This document shows, one piece after another, positions 1 through 11,154 of a stretch of 38,780 nt of DNA. Origin of the DNA: an uncultured Roseburia sp. Its GTDB lineage: Bacteria; Bacillota; Clostridia; Lachnospirales; Lachnospiraceae. The stretch is taken from assembly GCA_945836255.1 (NCBI GenBank), contig CAMAKU010000005.1, positions 1 to 38,780 of the forward strand. Reading direction: 5' to 3'. The translations under genes were made by a program, and so were the position numbers. How positions within the stretch are numbered: the first letter of the stretch is position 1; each line of letters opens with the position of its first letter. The notes beneath the pieces were generated by a model that had not been told where the DNA came from, ran no database searches, and saw only the letters and a list, made by a program, of their open reading frames with translations.

Positions 1-947
1 CCATCGGTATAATGATCCCAGTGACCGGAAATCTTGTAGAGATCGCTCTTGGCCATCAAAGGTGTCTTGGTGCGAATATAGCCCCATTCATTATCTTCCA
101 AATCCTCAATCCATCGTTGCATCGTCTGGATCATCTTAGCGCCCTTCGGCATCAGCAACGGAAGTCCCTGACCAATCACATCCACCGTGGTAAATAATTC
201 CATTTCGCGTCCCAACTTGTTATGATCACGCAACTTGATATCTTCCAGATGCTCCAGATAGGCCTTTAACTCATCCTTTTTTGCAAATGCTGTACCGTAA
301 ATACGTGTCAACATCTGATTCTTCTCGCTGCCACGCCAGTAAGCGCCGGAAGATGAAAGCAGTTTAAATGCCTTGATGGATTTCGTGCTCATCAGATGCG
401 GGCCGGCACACAGATCGGTAAAACCATCCCCCTGTCGATAGAAGGAAATCTCCGCATCCTCCGGCAGGTCTTCAATCAACTCCACTTTATAAGGCTCGTC
501 CTTCTCTTTCATAAAAGCAATTGCTTCTTCTCTTGGTAAGGTGAAGCGTTCCAGCGTCGCTCCTTCTTTAATGATTTTTTTCATTTCTGCTTCAATCTTA
601 TCCAAATCTTCTCTTGTGAAAGGTTCACACTCAAAATCATAATAGAATCCGGTATCAATTGAAGGTCCAATTGCCAATTTCGCATTGGGGTACAGCCGCT
701 TCACCGCCTCCGCGAGCACATGCGAAGTCGTATGACGCAAAGCGGCCAATCCAGCCTCATCATTCGCCGTCAAAATATTCAACTGACAATCTGCATCCAC
801 GACGGTACGAAGGTCAACCACCTGACCATTCACTTCGCCGGCACATGCCGCACGTGCCAGTCCCTCGCTGATATCTGCTGCGATATCATAGACAGACATT
901 GACTGTTCATAAGATTTTGTACTTCCATCTTTTAATGTAATAATCAT
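1..947 (-). CDS. thrS: Threonyl-tRNA synthetase, N-terminal part (runs off left edge)
   Basis: Reverse-strand translation begins MIITLKDGSTKSYEQSMSVYDIAADISEGLARAACAGEVNG and continues RLYPNAKLAIGPSIDTGFYYDF...ISGHWDHYTDG, with TGS domain and ThrRS core motifs. GGAGGTAAC RBS upstream. Missing from the ORF track because no stop lies in the window. Confidence 0.96.
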   Translation of the reverse strand, partial: MIITLKDGSTKSYEQSMSVYDIAADISEGLARAACAGEVNGQVVDLRTVVDADCQLNILTANDEAGLAALRHTTSHVLAEAVKRLYPNAKLAIGPSIDTGFYYDFECEPFTREDLDKIEAEMKKIIKEGATLERFTLPREEAIAFMKEKDEPYKVELIEDLPEDAEISFYRQGDGFTDLCAGPHLMSTKSIKAFKLLSSSGAYWRGSEKNQMLTRIYGTAFAKKDELKAYLEHLEDIKLRDHNKLGREMELFTTVDVIGQGLPLLMPKGAKMIQTMQRWIEDLEDNEWGYIRTKTPLMAKSDLYKISGHWDHYTD

Positions 948-984
948 GTTCTGTTACCTCCTATTACACGATCCTAAATCCCTT

Positions 985-1225
985 GTTTCTTACATACAAC
1001 AAATCGTCCCTTACATGATACGTAAGGGACGATTACTTAATCGCGGTTCCACCCAACTTGCCTGCATACAGCAGACCACTCTTAAGATGATAACGGAATC
1101 ACCGGGCCGGATTGGGGCCACTCCAAGGTAGTTTTCAACCATGTACTTGTAAAAGCACTTCCAGCCATGATGCTTCTCTCTGTTACCATCCACGGTCTAC
1201 TCGTCTTGTCATCGTGTTATTGCTA
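985..1225 (-). promoter_or_regulatory. T-box riboswitch leader upstream of thrS
   Basis: Minus strand carries the T-box core TGGGTGGAACCGCG (1042-1055), an upstream Stem I-like GATGACAAGACGAGTAGACC...AGAGAG segment, and a downstream terminator stem. Candidate specifier ACC (Thr) at 1129-1127. Boundaries approximate. Confidence 0.92.
1002..1034 (-). terminator. T-box leader terminator hairpin
   Basis: 13-bp perfect stem AATCGTCCCTTAC / GTAAGGGACGATT with a 7-nt loop, followed on the minus strand by TTTGTTGT. Confidence 0.85.
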
Positions 1226-1300
1226 TATTTATTGCACTGTTTGTAGTGTATATCATTCAAACTTCTTTGTCAAAATAAATTTGATAAATATATTTGGAAA

Positions 1301-1807
1301 TTATTTCTTTTTGCCGCAACACTGCTTATACTTGCGTCCACTGCCGCAAGGACAGGGATCGTTCCGACCAATCTTTACCGTATTACGAATCGTATGCGCG
1401 TTCTTTGCCTCGCGATACAGACGCTTCTTGGTCTCAGCATCAAAAATATGATCCCATTGGGGAAGTTCGTACAACCAGTCGGCCTTGGCATCTACCATAT
1501 TGCGATACAATGTTTCCTTATCGAATGCAAGGGATACCTGTGTGTCCTCTTCCATCGTCTCAATGGGATTCGGCTGAATCAGGCTGTCGTTAATTCCATC
1601 CAAAAAGCCTGTCATAGACATGATATCTATCTCATATTTGTCAGCCAGTTCTTTGACCGTGCCGCTGACAACTTCATCCGGGTTGTCTAATAACTGCTCG
1701 TAAATCCCTTTCTCAAGCAAAAAATAATTCTGCCAGAATTTCTGTAATGTAGCCTGATCCTGTTCCTGATTATAGGAGATTTTCTGCCATTGCTCTAATA
1801 ATGCCAT
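1301..1807 (-). CDS. SEC-C metal-binding domain protein
   Basis: 168 aa ending [22 protein letters not shown], the SEC-C motif. Confidence 0.88.
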   Translation of the reverse strand: MALLEQWQKISYNQEQDQATLQKFWQNYFLLEKGIYEQLLDNPDEVVSGTVKELADKYEIDIMSMTGFLDGINDSLIQPNPIETMEEDTQVSLAFDKETLYRNMVDAKADWLYELPQWDHIFDAETKKRLYREAKNAHTIRNTVKIGRNDPCPCGSGRKYKQCCGKKK

Positions 1808-1885
1808 TTCTTATCCATCCTTTATTCCTTTTGTAGCACATTTACGATAACATACAATATGTAAAAATGCAAAAGGAATTTTCTT

Positions 1886-1923
1886 TGTCAATCATTGACA
1901 GTCTCTGCCGGTACGCGTAAAAT
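1886..1923 (+). promoter_or_regulatory. Promoter for the 68-aa membrane protein, with palindromic -35 region
   Basis: TTGACA (1895-1900), 17-bp spacer, TAAAAT (1918-1923). The -35 lies in the perfect 15-bp palindrome TGTCAATCATTGACA (1886-1900). Confidence 0.7.
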
Positions 1924-1955
1924 AAGTACCAGTAAAAATCCAAAGGAGAACTACT

Positions 1956-2162
1956 ATGCAGCGCATCAAACAAATTCTGGCCATCATCGGCATTATTCTA
2001 CTGGTGAGCATGTATGTACTTACATTGATTGCAGCCCTCTTTGACAGTACCGACACCATGCAGTACCTTGCCGCTTCCATAGCCGCTACTATTTTGATTC
2101 CATTTACCTTGTGGTTACTGAATCTGATGATTGCCAATCGCCAAAAAAAAGATGAGGAATAG
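1956..2162 (+). CDS. Small two-helix membrane protein, 68 aa
   Basis: AAGGAG RBS, consensus promoter upstream, two hydrophobic stretches and a charged C-terminus (NRQKKDEE). Followed by a terminator. Only supported plus-strand gene. Confidence 0.72.
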   Translation: MQRIKQILAIIGIILLVSMYVLTLIAALFDSTDTMQYLAASIAATILIPFTLWLLNLMIANRQKKDEE

Positions 2163-2192
2163 ATCACACATCTATCTCTCATCTTTTTTCTT
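2146..2192. terminator. Bidirectional terminator between convergent genes
   Basis: AAAAAAAGATGAG ... CTCATCTTTTTT inverted repeat between the plus-strand 68-aa gene and the minus-strand ABC permease gene. Confidence 0.7.
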
Positions 2193-2194
2193 TC

Positions 2195-4330
2195 CTAACG
2201 CTTTCTTCTTTTCGCCCAAACCACAATTCCAATGACAATCATAATCAGTGGCATGAAAATCCCCCACAGAATACCATACACAAGAATCGTATTCTGGGAT
2301 ACCGTCAGATACGAAACAGAATAATCTTTCGATGCAATCACAACAGATGTATCATCGTCTTCTGACGGAAGTAACTGGTTAACAATCCCCAGGAACAAGG
2401 TTGCATTCCGACCGGATACCATCTGATTAGCGTTATCCGTAAACATATAAGCAGATCCAACCACGCAGATCGTGCCGCCCTGTTCGTTACCTACCAACAT
2501 TCCCAGACTATACTGCCCCTGTTCATCGCCATCCTGCAAGGTATAGATGTCAGCCTGACTGCCGCCGCTTCCCACGGTTGCCAGATTCGCAGATGCTTTT
2601 GCAATTGCATTTTCGGATGTGGTCAAAAAGGATGTCACCAGACTGTCATCCTCTCCGGTATATGTTAATCCCATCGCATAAGGAAGAAATACAGACGTAT
2701 TTCCTGCAACATTGGCGGACACTTGCGTGGATTCCACATACGGAAGCAGATAAAACGGACTCTGATAATAATAAGAACGATCCGTCTCCACCAGAAGGCT
2801 CTCCGTAGCATCAATATCATACATATTTAACAACTTATTAAAGTTCTCCAGTTCCCCAAAGGTGGAATAATCTAGTGACAGATACAGGGAACCTCCATTG
2901 TTAACATAAAAAGATAGTTTCTCCAGATCGTCCACCGAAAGATCTGACTGCGGTGCCGTAATAAACAGGGCATCACAATCCTCCGGAACCGCATCAACTG
3001 TCAAAAGATTTAACGAATCCACGGTAATAAATCTCTTTTCCAGGACTTCCGAGAAATCTCCCGACAAGTTCATCTCATCGTGTCCACTCAACTCATATAC
3101 TTTACTCGTTTCCTCCGACGTTACATATTGCAGCGCCGCCGTCACCTGACCCTCACAGTCATAGCCGGTGGCTGTATAATTATAACTGGAATCATAACTG
3201 TACTCATAGATATCCGTATTATAGTTAATCACTTTAGAACGATCCCCACAGACCACAATAATACTGTTATCTGCCACATCCTCATCCGTATACTGTGATG
3301 CGAACTCCGGACTAACTGCCGGATCCACATAAGTCACGGTAATATGTTTCGATTTAGCTTCGTACTTCGACAGCGTCCGATCCACATTTTCATCTTTACT
3401 ATCCTCATCTACAAGCACATACAGCGTAATATCATCCTGCAAGGTTGCCAGATAATCGATCGTATCCTCTGTAATGGAGTAAATCTTTTTCGATGTGGCG
3501 TCTAATTGGGTATAATTTGTGGGCAAGGCAGCCGCAAGAAAATTCAGACCGACTGCCGCTGCCACAGCGATTACAATCATTCCCGTACTAAACACCGAGG
3601 TGGACAACATCTTTCTGCTGACGTCCCATCTTCTCTTTTGAATTGCCTGACATGCCAAAAATAAGACCAATGCAATCACAGAGACATAATATACGATGCC
3701 GGTAACCGAAAATGTACCATTCAAAAATTCATCCAACGGAGAATACAGATCATAGTATCCCAGAATCTTCGTCAAAAAATTCCCCGTAGAAGACAATACG
3801 CTACAAATGGAAGACATCATATAGCCCGCAAACAGCAGCACAAAGGTAATCACCGCAGAAATCACCTGGCTCTCCGTCATGGAAGAAACAAACAAACCAA
3901 TCGCAATGCACGTCATCCCATACAGCCAGAATCCAAAAATACCGGTATAAGTTTCCAACAACGGAACTTCTCCATATGCCATCAAAACCAGCGGTGACAC
4001 ACAAATGACTGCCACACAAATGGTATATACGAAGGCCAATGCCAAAAATTTACCGAATACTATCTTTCCCACCGAAACTGGCGCAGTCAAAAGTAACTGA
4101 TCGGTCTTAGAGTGTTTTTCCTCTGCCAACACACGCATCGTCAGAACCGGTACCGTAATCAAAAAGATAAAGGAAATGGCTGACAAAGAATAGGAAATAT
4201 ACGGATAACCATAGGAGAGATTATAAACAAAGAAATACAGTCCATATAAAGCAAGTGTAATCCCAATAAACAACCAGCCGGTTACGTTCCAGAATAAGGA
4301 TTTTACTTCACGTTTCAAAATTGCAAGCAT
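2195..4330 (-). CDS. ABC-2 type permease fused to a GldG-like extracytoplasmic domain
   Basis: 711 aa. N-terminal six-helix permease (MLAILKREVKSLFWNVTGWLFIGITLALYG...), then a GldG/DUF4350-like region with a C-terminal TM helix. TAATG overlap with the upstream ATPase gene. Confidence 0.85.
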   Translation of the reverse strand: MLAILKREVKSLFWNVTGWLFIGITLALYGLYFFVYNLSYGYPYISYSLSAISFIFLITVPVLTMRVLAEEKHSKTDQLLLTAPVSVGKIVFGKFLALAFVYTICVAVICVSPLVLMAYGEVPLLETYTGIFGFWLYGMTCIAIGLFVSSMTESQVISAVITFVLLFAGYMMSSICSVLSSTGNFLTKILGYYDLYSPLDEFLNGTFSVTGIVYYVSVIALVLFLACQAIQKRRWDVSRKMLSTSVFSTGMIVIAVAAAVGLNFLAAALPTNYTQLDATSKKIYSITEDTIDYLATLQDDITLYVLVDEDSKDENVDRTLSKYEAKSKHITVTYVDPAVSPEFASQYTDEDVADNSIIVVCGDRSKVINYNTDIYEYSYDSSYNYTATGYDCEGQVTAALQYVTSEETSKVYELSGHDEMNLSGDFSEVLEKRFITVDSLNLLTVDAVPEDCDALFITAPQSDLSVDDLEKLSFYVNNGGSLYLSLDYSTFGELENFNKLLNMYDIDATESLLVETDRSYYYQSPFYLLPYVESTQVSANVAGNTSVFLPYAMGLTYTGEDDSLVTSFLTTSENAIAKASANLATVGSGGSQADIYTLQDGDEQGQYSLGMLVGNEQGGTICVVGSAYMFTDNANQMVSGRNATLFLGIVNQLLPSEDDDTSVVIASKDYSVSYLTVSQNTILVYGILWGIFMPLIMIVIGIVVWAKRRKR

Positions 4331-5280
4331 TATTTGTCTTCCTCCTTCTCCGTTAATTCAATGAAGATATCCTCCAGTGTCTGTGAATTTTCCTTCATTT
4401 CAAAAATTGCAATTCCCTTCTGAGAAAGGGAAAGAGAAATCTGTTCCCGCATATCATCCCCGCCATTGGAGGAAACGTACAACATATTCGTTCCCTCTTC
4501 CGTTCCGGCTTCTATCGCAACCGATGCAACCACATCCATTGCTTCCAAGGTCTCTTTGGCGATTTGCACATCCCCTTTGATAGTCAGACAAATCTGCTGT
4601 GAACCTTTGAGTTGTCCTGTCAGATTAGCCGGCGTATCACTGGCAACCAATCGTCCTTCGGAGATAATAAAAATATAGTCGCAGATAGCGCTCACCTCGG
4701 AAAGAATATGGGAACTCAGAATTACGGTATGCTCTTTCCCCAACTCCCGAATCAAATCGCGCATCTCAATCATCTGCACCGGGTCCAGACCAACCGTAGG
4801 CTCATCAAGAATAATAATCGACGGATCTCCCAGCAGTGCCTGTGCCAACCCAACACGTTGACGATAACCTTTCGATAAATTACGAATCAGGCGTTGTTCC
4901 ATCTCCTCAATGGATAATTTTGTCATCACATCATAGACCATATCGTCTCTGAGGCGCTTATGAATTCCTTTTAATTCTGCACAGAAATCCAAATATTCAT
5001 AAACACTCATATCCATGTACAATGGTGGAATTTCCGGCAGATAACCAATCTCCTTCTTGGCAGCAATCGGTTCTTTAAAAATATCATGTCCGCAGACCTT
5101 CACGCTACCAGATGTGGCTCCAATGTACCCTGTGATAATATTCATCGTCGTGGTTTTACCGGCACCATTTTTTCCCAGCAAGCCATAGATACGTCCCGGT
5201 TCAATCTTCATACTGATGTCATCTACAGCCGTGACATTTCCGTACTTTTTTACAAGATGTTCAATTTCTATCAATTCCAT
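4330..5280 (-). CDS. ABC transporter ATP-binding protein
   Basis: Walker A GLLGKNGAGKTT, signature LSKGYRQRVGLAQAL, Walker B IIILDEP. ATG at 5280 or TTG at 5274; the TTG is better spaced from GGAGG. Confidence 0.93.
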   Translation of the reverse strand: MELIEIEHLVKKYGNVTAVDDISMKIEPGRIYGLLGKNGAGKTTTMNIITGYIGATSGSVKVCGHDIFKEPIAAKKEIGYLPEIPPLYMDMSVYEYLDFCAELKGIHKRLRDDMVYDVMTKLSIEEMEQRLIRNLSKGYRQRVGLAQALLGDPSIIILDEPTVGLDPVQMIEMRDLIRELGKEHTVILSSHILSEVSAICDYIFIISEGRLVASDTPANLTGQLKGSQQICLTIKGDVQIAKETLEAMDVVASVAIEAGTEEGTNMLYVSSNGGDDMREQISLSLSQKGIAIFEMKENSQTLEDIFIELTEKEEDK

Positions 5281-5399
5281 TCCTCCTTCTGCGATTCTTG
5301 GATTGGGAATCACACAAATTCCATTTTATGCGTATTCTGTGCTGATTACGTGTTAAATGTGTGTCTATTCTGTGAATTACAGCACAAGAATAACAAAAC

Positions 5400-5425
5400 A
5401 AAAAAAGGCCACGCAGCCTTCTTTT
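5400..5425 (-). terminator. Rho-independent terminator downstream of purA
   Basis: Minus strand AAGGC TGCGTG GCCTT followed by TTTTTTG. Confidence 0.7.
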
Positions 5426-5451
5426 GTATATCCTATATAACTGTTCTATAT

Positions 5452-6729
5452 TTAGGAACGATAAATGATGTCATCACGTCCCGGTCCATTGGAAATCATG
5501 GTAATCGGGAAACCGATCTCCTTCTCTACGAACTCGATGTAATTCCTACAGTTTTCCGGCAAATCTTCATATTTTTTGATGCCTCTGATATCACACTTCC
5601 ATCCGGGAAGCGTCTTGAGAACAGGTTTAGCCTTTTCCAACCGGGAAGTCACAGGGAATTCGGTTGTCACTTCACCATCAATATCGTATCCTACGCAGAC
5701 CGGAATCTCATCCAGATAGCCCAATACATCCAGTACCGTAAATGCCACATCGGTCGTACCCTGCATACGACAACCATACTTGCTTGCCACACAGTCAAAC
5801 CACCCCATGCGACGCGGCCGACCAGTCGTTGCACCAAATTCACCGCCGTCACCACCACGACGACGCAACTCATCTGCTTCCTCACCGAAAATCTCGCTGA
5901 CAAATGCACCTGCACCAACCGCTGACGAATATGCCTTACATACGGTAACCACCTGCTCGATGGACTGTGCCGGAATACCGGCACCAATGGCGCCGTAAGC
6001 AGCCAAAGTGGAGGACGACGTTACCATGGGGTAAATACCATGATCCGGATCTTTTAAGGTACCAAGTTGTCCTTCCAGAAGAATGGTCTTTCCTTCTTTT
6101 AGCGCATTCCACAGATACAGAGAAACATCGCATACATAAGGAGCCACCATATCACGATAACTATGTAACGTCTCTAATAACTCATCCGGATCCAGTAACG
6201 GTTTATGATATAAGTGCTCCAACAGCACATTTTTGGTCTCGCAAGTACGAACAACCTTCTCTTTCAACAGTTCCTCATCAAACAATTCGCTGACCTGATA
6301 GCCGATCTTTGCATACTTGTCTGAATAAAATGGTGCAATACCGGATTTCGTGGAACCGAAAGATGCCTTGCCCAGACGTTCTTCCTCGTATTGATCAAAC
6401 AAGATATGATATGGCATCACAATCTGTGCCCGATTGGAAACCAAAATCTTTGGCATTGGAACATTCTTATCCGTGATGGATTTGATCTCTTCAAATAAAA
6501 TCGGAATATTCAGTGCAACACCATTTCCGATAATACTGGTTGTATGATCATAAAATACACCGGACGGCAATGTATGAAGTGCAAATTTACCGTAATTGTT
6601 GACTATCGTATGACCGGCATTCGCACCTCCCTGAAACCGCACGATAATGTCCGCATCTTTGGCGAGCATATCTGTGATCTTTCCTTTTCCTTCATCACCC
6701 CAGTTAGCACCTACCACTGCTTTAACCAT
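5452..6729 (-). CDS. purA: Adenylosuccinate synthetase
   Basis: 425 aa with WGDEGKGKITDML, QGGANAGHT, GAIGAGIP and TTGRPRRMGWFD motifs. Confidence 0.97.
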   Translation of the reverse strand: MVKAVVGANWGDEGKGKITDMLAKDADIIVRFQGGANAGHTIVNNYGKFALHTLPSGVFYDHTTSIIGNGVALNIPILFEEIKSITDKNVPMPKILVSNRAQIVMPYHILFDQYEEERLGKASFGSTKSGIAPFYSDKYAKIGYQVSELFDEELLKEKVVRTCETKNVLLEHLYHKPLLDPDELLETLHSYRDMVAPYVCDVSLYLWNALKEGKTILLEGQLGTLKDPDHGIYPMVTSSSTLAAYGAIGAGIPAQSIEQVVTVCKAYSSAVGAGAFVSEIFGEEADELRRRGGDGGEFGATTGRPRRMGWFDCVASKYGCRMQGTTDVAFTVLDVLGYLDEIPVCVGYDIDGEVTTEFPVTSRLEKAKPVLKTLPGWKCDIRGIKKYEDLPENCRNYIEFVEKEIGFPITMISNGPGRDDIIYRS

Positions 6730-6764
6730 GAAACAAACCTCCTAAAATTTGATTTGATACAATA

Positions 6765-7631
6765 CTATATGTCAAGTTTTTTCGTACAGGTAACCGCCAA
6801 TGCCCCCGGTCCAATATGACAGGAAACAACCAACGACAGCGGATCCACAAAAATGTCGTGATCCGGCCAACGCTCTAACGCTTCCTCTTTGAACTTCTGG
6901 ATTTCCTCGTCATTCTGTGTATGTGCCATTGCAATAATGGTATTCTCGCCGGTAGGATCTCCCAACACCTCATCCATATCCTTTGCAATCGCATCCATCA
7001 TAATCTGTTTTGCCTGTTTGACCGTTCTGGCTTTGGCAAAACTATCTAATTTCTCACCACGAATCTGAAGAACCGGCTTGATCTTAAGCAATGAGCCAAT
7101 GGCTGCAGCCGCCGGTGTGATTCGACCACCTTTCTTGAGATACTCCAGCGTGTCCACCATAATATAGATGGTAGAATCAAACTTCACTTTCTCGAGAATC
7201 TCCTTGATCTCCACAGCACTTTTGCCATCATCTGCCAATTTCTTAGCGTCATAGACAGACAACTTCATCGTGACAGAAATCCGCTGGTTATTCACCACCT
7301 GTACTTTTCCATCATAATCTTCTGCCAACATCGCTGCTGTCTCGCAGGAACTACTCAATCCGCTGGACAAGGGAATATATACTACTTCATCATAAGTCTC
7401 CAGCAAAGTATCCCACTTATCAATGACATCCCCTACAACCGGCATGGAGGTTTTGATGTCTGCTCCCTCTGCCTGTTTTGCAAAAAAGGTCTCTGTCGTC
7501 AAATCAACGCCCTCATAAAAGATCTCATCGTTGATATAGACCGGCGTCGGAAACACAAAAACGCCCAGTTGTTTCGCCTCTTCCTGTGTAATGCCACTGT
7601 TACTATCTGTTAAAATTGCTACTTTACTCAT
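6765..7631 (-). CDS. DegV family (fatty-acid binding) protein
   Basis: 288 aa with KVAILTDSNSGI start, SGLSSSCETA, and GGRITPAAAAIGSLLKIKPVL. Confidence 0.94.
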   Translation of the reverse strand: MSKVAILTDSNSGITQEEAKQLGVFVFPTPVYINDEIFYEGVDLTTETFFAKQAEGADIKTSMPVVGDVIDKWDTLLETYDEVVYIPLSSGLSSSCETAAMLAEDYDGKVQVVNNQRISVTMKLSVYDAKKLADDGKSAVEIKEILEKVKFDSTIYIMVDTLEYLKKGGRITPAAAAIGSLLKIKPVLQIRGEKLDSFAKARTVKQAKQIMMDAIAKDMDEVLGDPTGENTIIAMAHTQNDEEIQKFKEEALERWPDHDIFVDPLSLVVSCHIGPGALAVTCTKKLDI

Positions 7632-7765
7632 CTCATCCTCACTTCATTGCTATGACTTGCTACCATGTGTTCACACACGCAAATTATAATACCATATTTT
7701 GTATAGCGTGGCAAATAGAATCACCGGAATGCGTGAAAAAGATTCGTTGCACAGCACAGAGACGA

Positions 7766-7800
7766 CAAAAAACGGCGGCATTTTTACAATGCCACCGTTC
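7766..7800 (-). terminator. Rho-independent terminator downstream of groEL
   Basis: AACGGTGGCATT / AATGCCGCCGTT stem followed by TTTTT on the minus strand. Confidence 0.9.
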
Positions 7801-7814
7801 TGTCCATGATCACC

Positions 7815-9766
<1,952 letters not shown>

Positions 9767-9785
9767 TTATTCTATTCCTGGTTTG

Positions 9786-9812
9786 TTAGCACTCATCAGA
9801 TTCGAGTGCTAA
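9786..9812. promoter_or_regulatory. CIRCE element (HrcA operator) upstream of groES
   Basis: Exact TTAGCACTC-N9-GAGTGCTAA inverted repeat. Confidence 0.98.
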
Positions 9813-9823
9813 CCACAAATCAT

Positions 9824-9852
9824 ATAATAGGATTCTAAGATTCAAGTTGCAA
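9824..9852 (-). promoter_or_regulatory. groESL promoter (predicted)
   Basis: Minus strand TTGCAA, 17-bp spacer, TATTAT, immediately upstream of CIRCE. Confidence 0.75.
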
Positions 9853-9942
9853 CCAGAATCACAACCAGAAATTCAAAGAATCCTATCGTATTCTCTCATT
9901 TGTTCATCTATACTCGTTTTTTCTCACTTTTTAACATTGTGA

Positions 9943-11109
9943 TTATCTTTTGTTGTTCCGATTCGGTAAAAGTTTTTCCGGATGGGGAATCTTCTGCAGA
10001 CGTTCCTGTACATTATCTGCAATGGTCTCCCCACTGGAATAAGCAAAGCGCTTGATTACATCACGAAGCACTTGCTGCTTTTCCGGTGAAAGTTCGGATA
10101 ATGTCTTGGAAATATTGTTCATCATTGCCATCTTATTAGCAACCAGTTCATCCAAGGTGGTGGCTCCCGTAGATTGTAATGTGTCAAATAAAATATTGAC
10201 AAATTCTTCTCTCTCCTCCGGTTCCAAACCATAAATCCAGTTCTTCAAAGTCTTATCTAACATAATACTGGACTCTGCCAGATTCTCTGCAAAGACAAAG
10301 TGATTTCCCAGCACCTCCCAGGACATGGCATCATGCTGCATAGCACCGGACTGCGAACTCTTTACCACACGGTGATCCAGTTCGTTTTCCAGAAGCATTC
10401 CCACAATGGAAGACTCCGGAATCGTGCTGATCACTTTGGGTAACATCTTCTGGTACTGTGGCTGTTCTGTAATCTTTTTCAGGAAACCGGGTCCATCATT
10501 GGAATAGACCTGAACAATCCGCTCCTGTATCCGGGGATGGCAAAACGCCGCTGCATAAACAGCAAAATTGCCGCCTTTGGAATGACCTCCAAGACGCAAT
10601 TTTTTGGTGGTATCCCCGAACCAATCATCCAGATACCGGGCAGCTCGAATCTGCCCCTGTGTCTGATAGAGAAACGACATATTAAAGTCTTCTTTCCATC
10701 CAACAATAGTATTGTCCGTACCACGAAACGATACAAAGATGGTATCATCTGGAAGTAAAAAAGAGATGACTGAAAACTGCGTCTGATTCTCTTCATCAAT
10801 CTCATTGACATAGTCCATCAAAAGCATGGATTCAAACCGCTTCGATTTGATCATTTTCTTCATGAGAAATGGCGCAACTTTCGTGGTGGAATTCTTTTCC
10901 ATAATCTCTTCTTCCGAATACATGGAGAAAAACATCTCACACGCATCCTGTAAAGTCACATATTGGTGTTCCTTCGATGGCGGCGGAACAATATCTGCAA
11001 AATCCGTATAGGCCAATTCTGCCAATACCAGGTTGTCAACTTCGTTAAACGGATCCACAGACATGGGTATGTCGCCACGCCAATCCAGATAATCAGAAAT
11101 ATTTGCCAT
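9943..11109 (-). CDS. DUF2974 (Mbeg1-like) alpha/beta-hydrolase-fold protein
   Basis: MANISDYLDWRGDIPMSVDPFNEVDNLVLAELAYTDF N-terminus and lipase-like GGHSKGGN elbow. Start chosen by RBS spacing. Confidence 0.82.
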   Translation of the reverse strand: MANISDYLDWRGDIPMSVDPFNEVDNLVLAELAYTDFADIVPPPSKEHQYVTLQDACEMFFSMYSEEEIMEKNSTTKVAPFLMKKMIKSKRFESMLLMDYVNEIDEENQTQFSVISFLLPDDTIFVSFRGTDNTIVGWKEDFNMSFLYQTQGQIRAARYLDDWFGDTTKKLRLGGHSKGGNFAVYAAAFCHPRIQERIVQVYSNDGPGFLKKITEQPQYQKMLPKVISTIPESSIVGMLLENELDHRVVKSSQSGAMQHDAMSWEVLGNHFVFAENLAESSIMLDKTLKNWIYGLEPEEREEFVNILFDTLQSTGATTLDELVANKMAMMNNISKTLSELSPEKQQVLRDVIKRFAYSSGETIADNVQERLQKIPHPEKLLPNRNNKR

Positions 11110-11154
11110 AACCCCATCCTTTCCGGTCAATTCGCAAGCAAATTCACCGTCAAA

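Noticed and set aside
5086-5925. 279-aa plus-strand ORF
   Set aside because: Antisense to the ABC ATPase and purA genes; composition is typical of a shadow frame and it has no RBS or recognisable domain.
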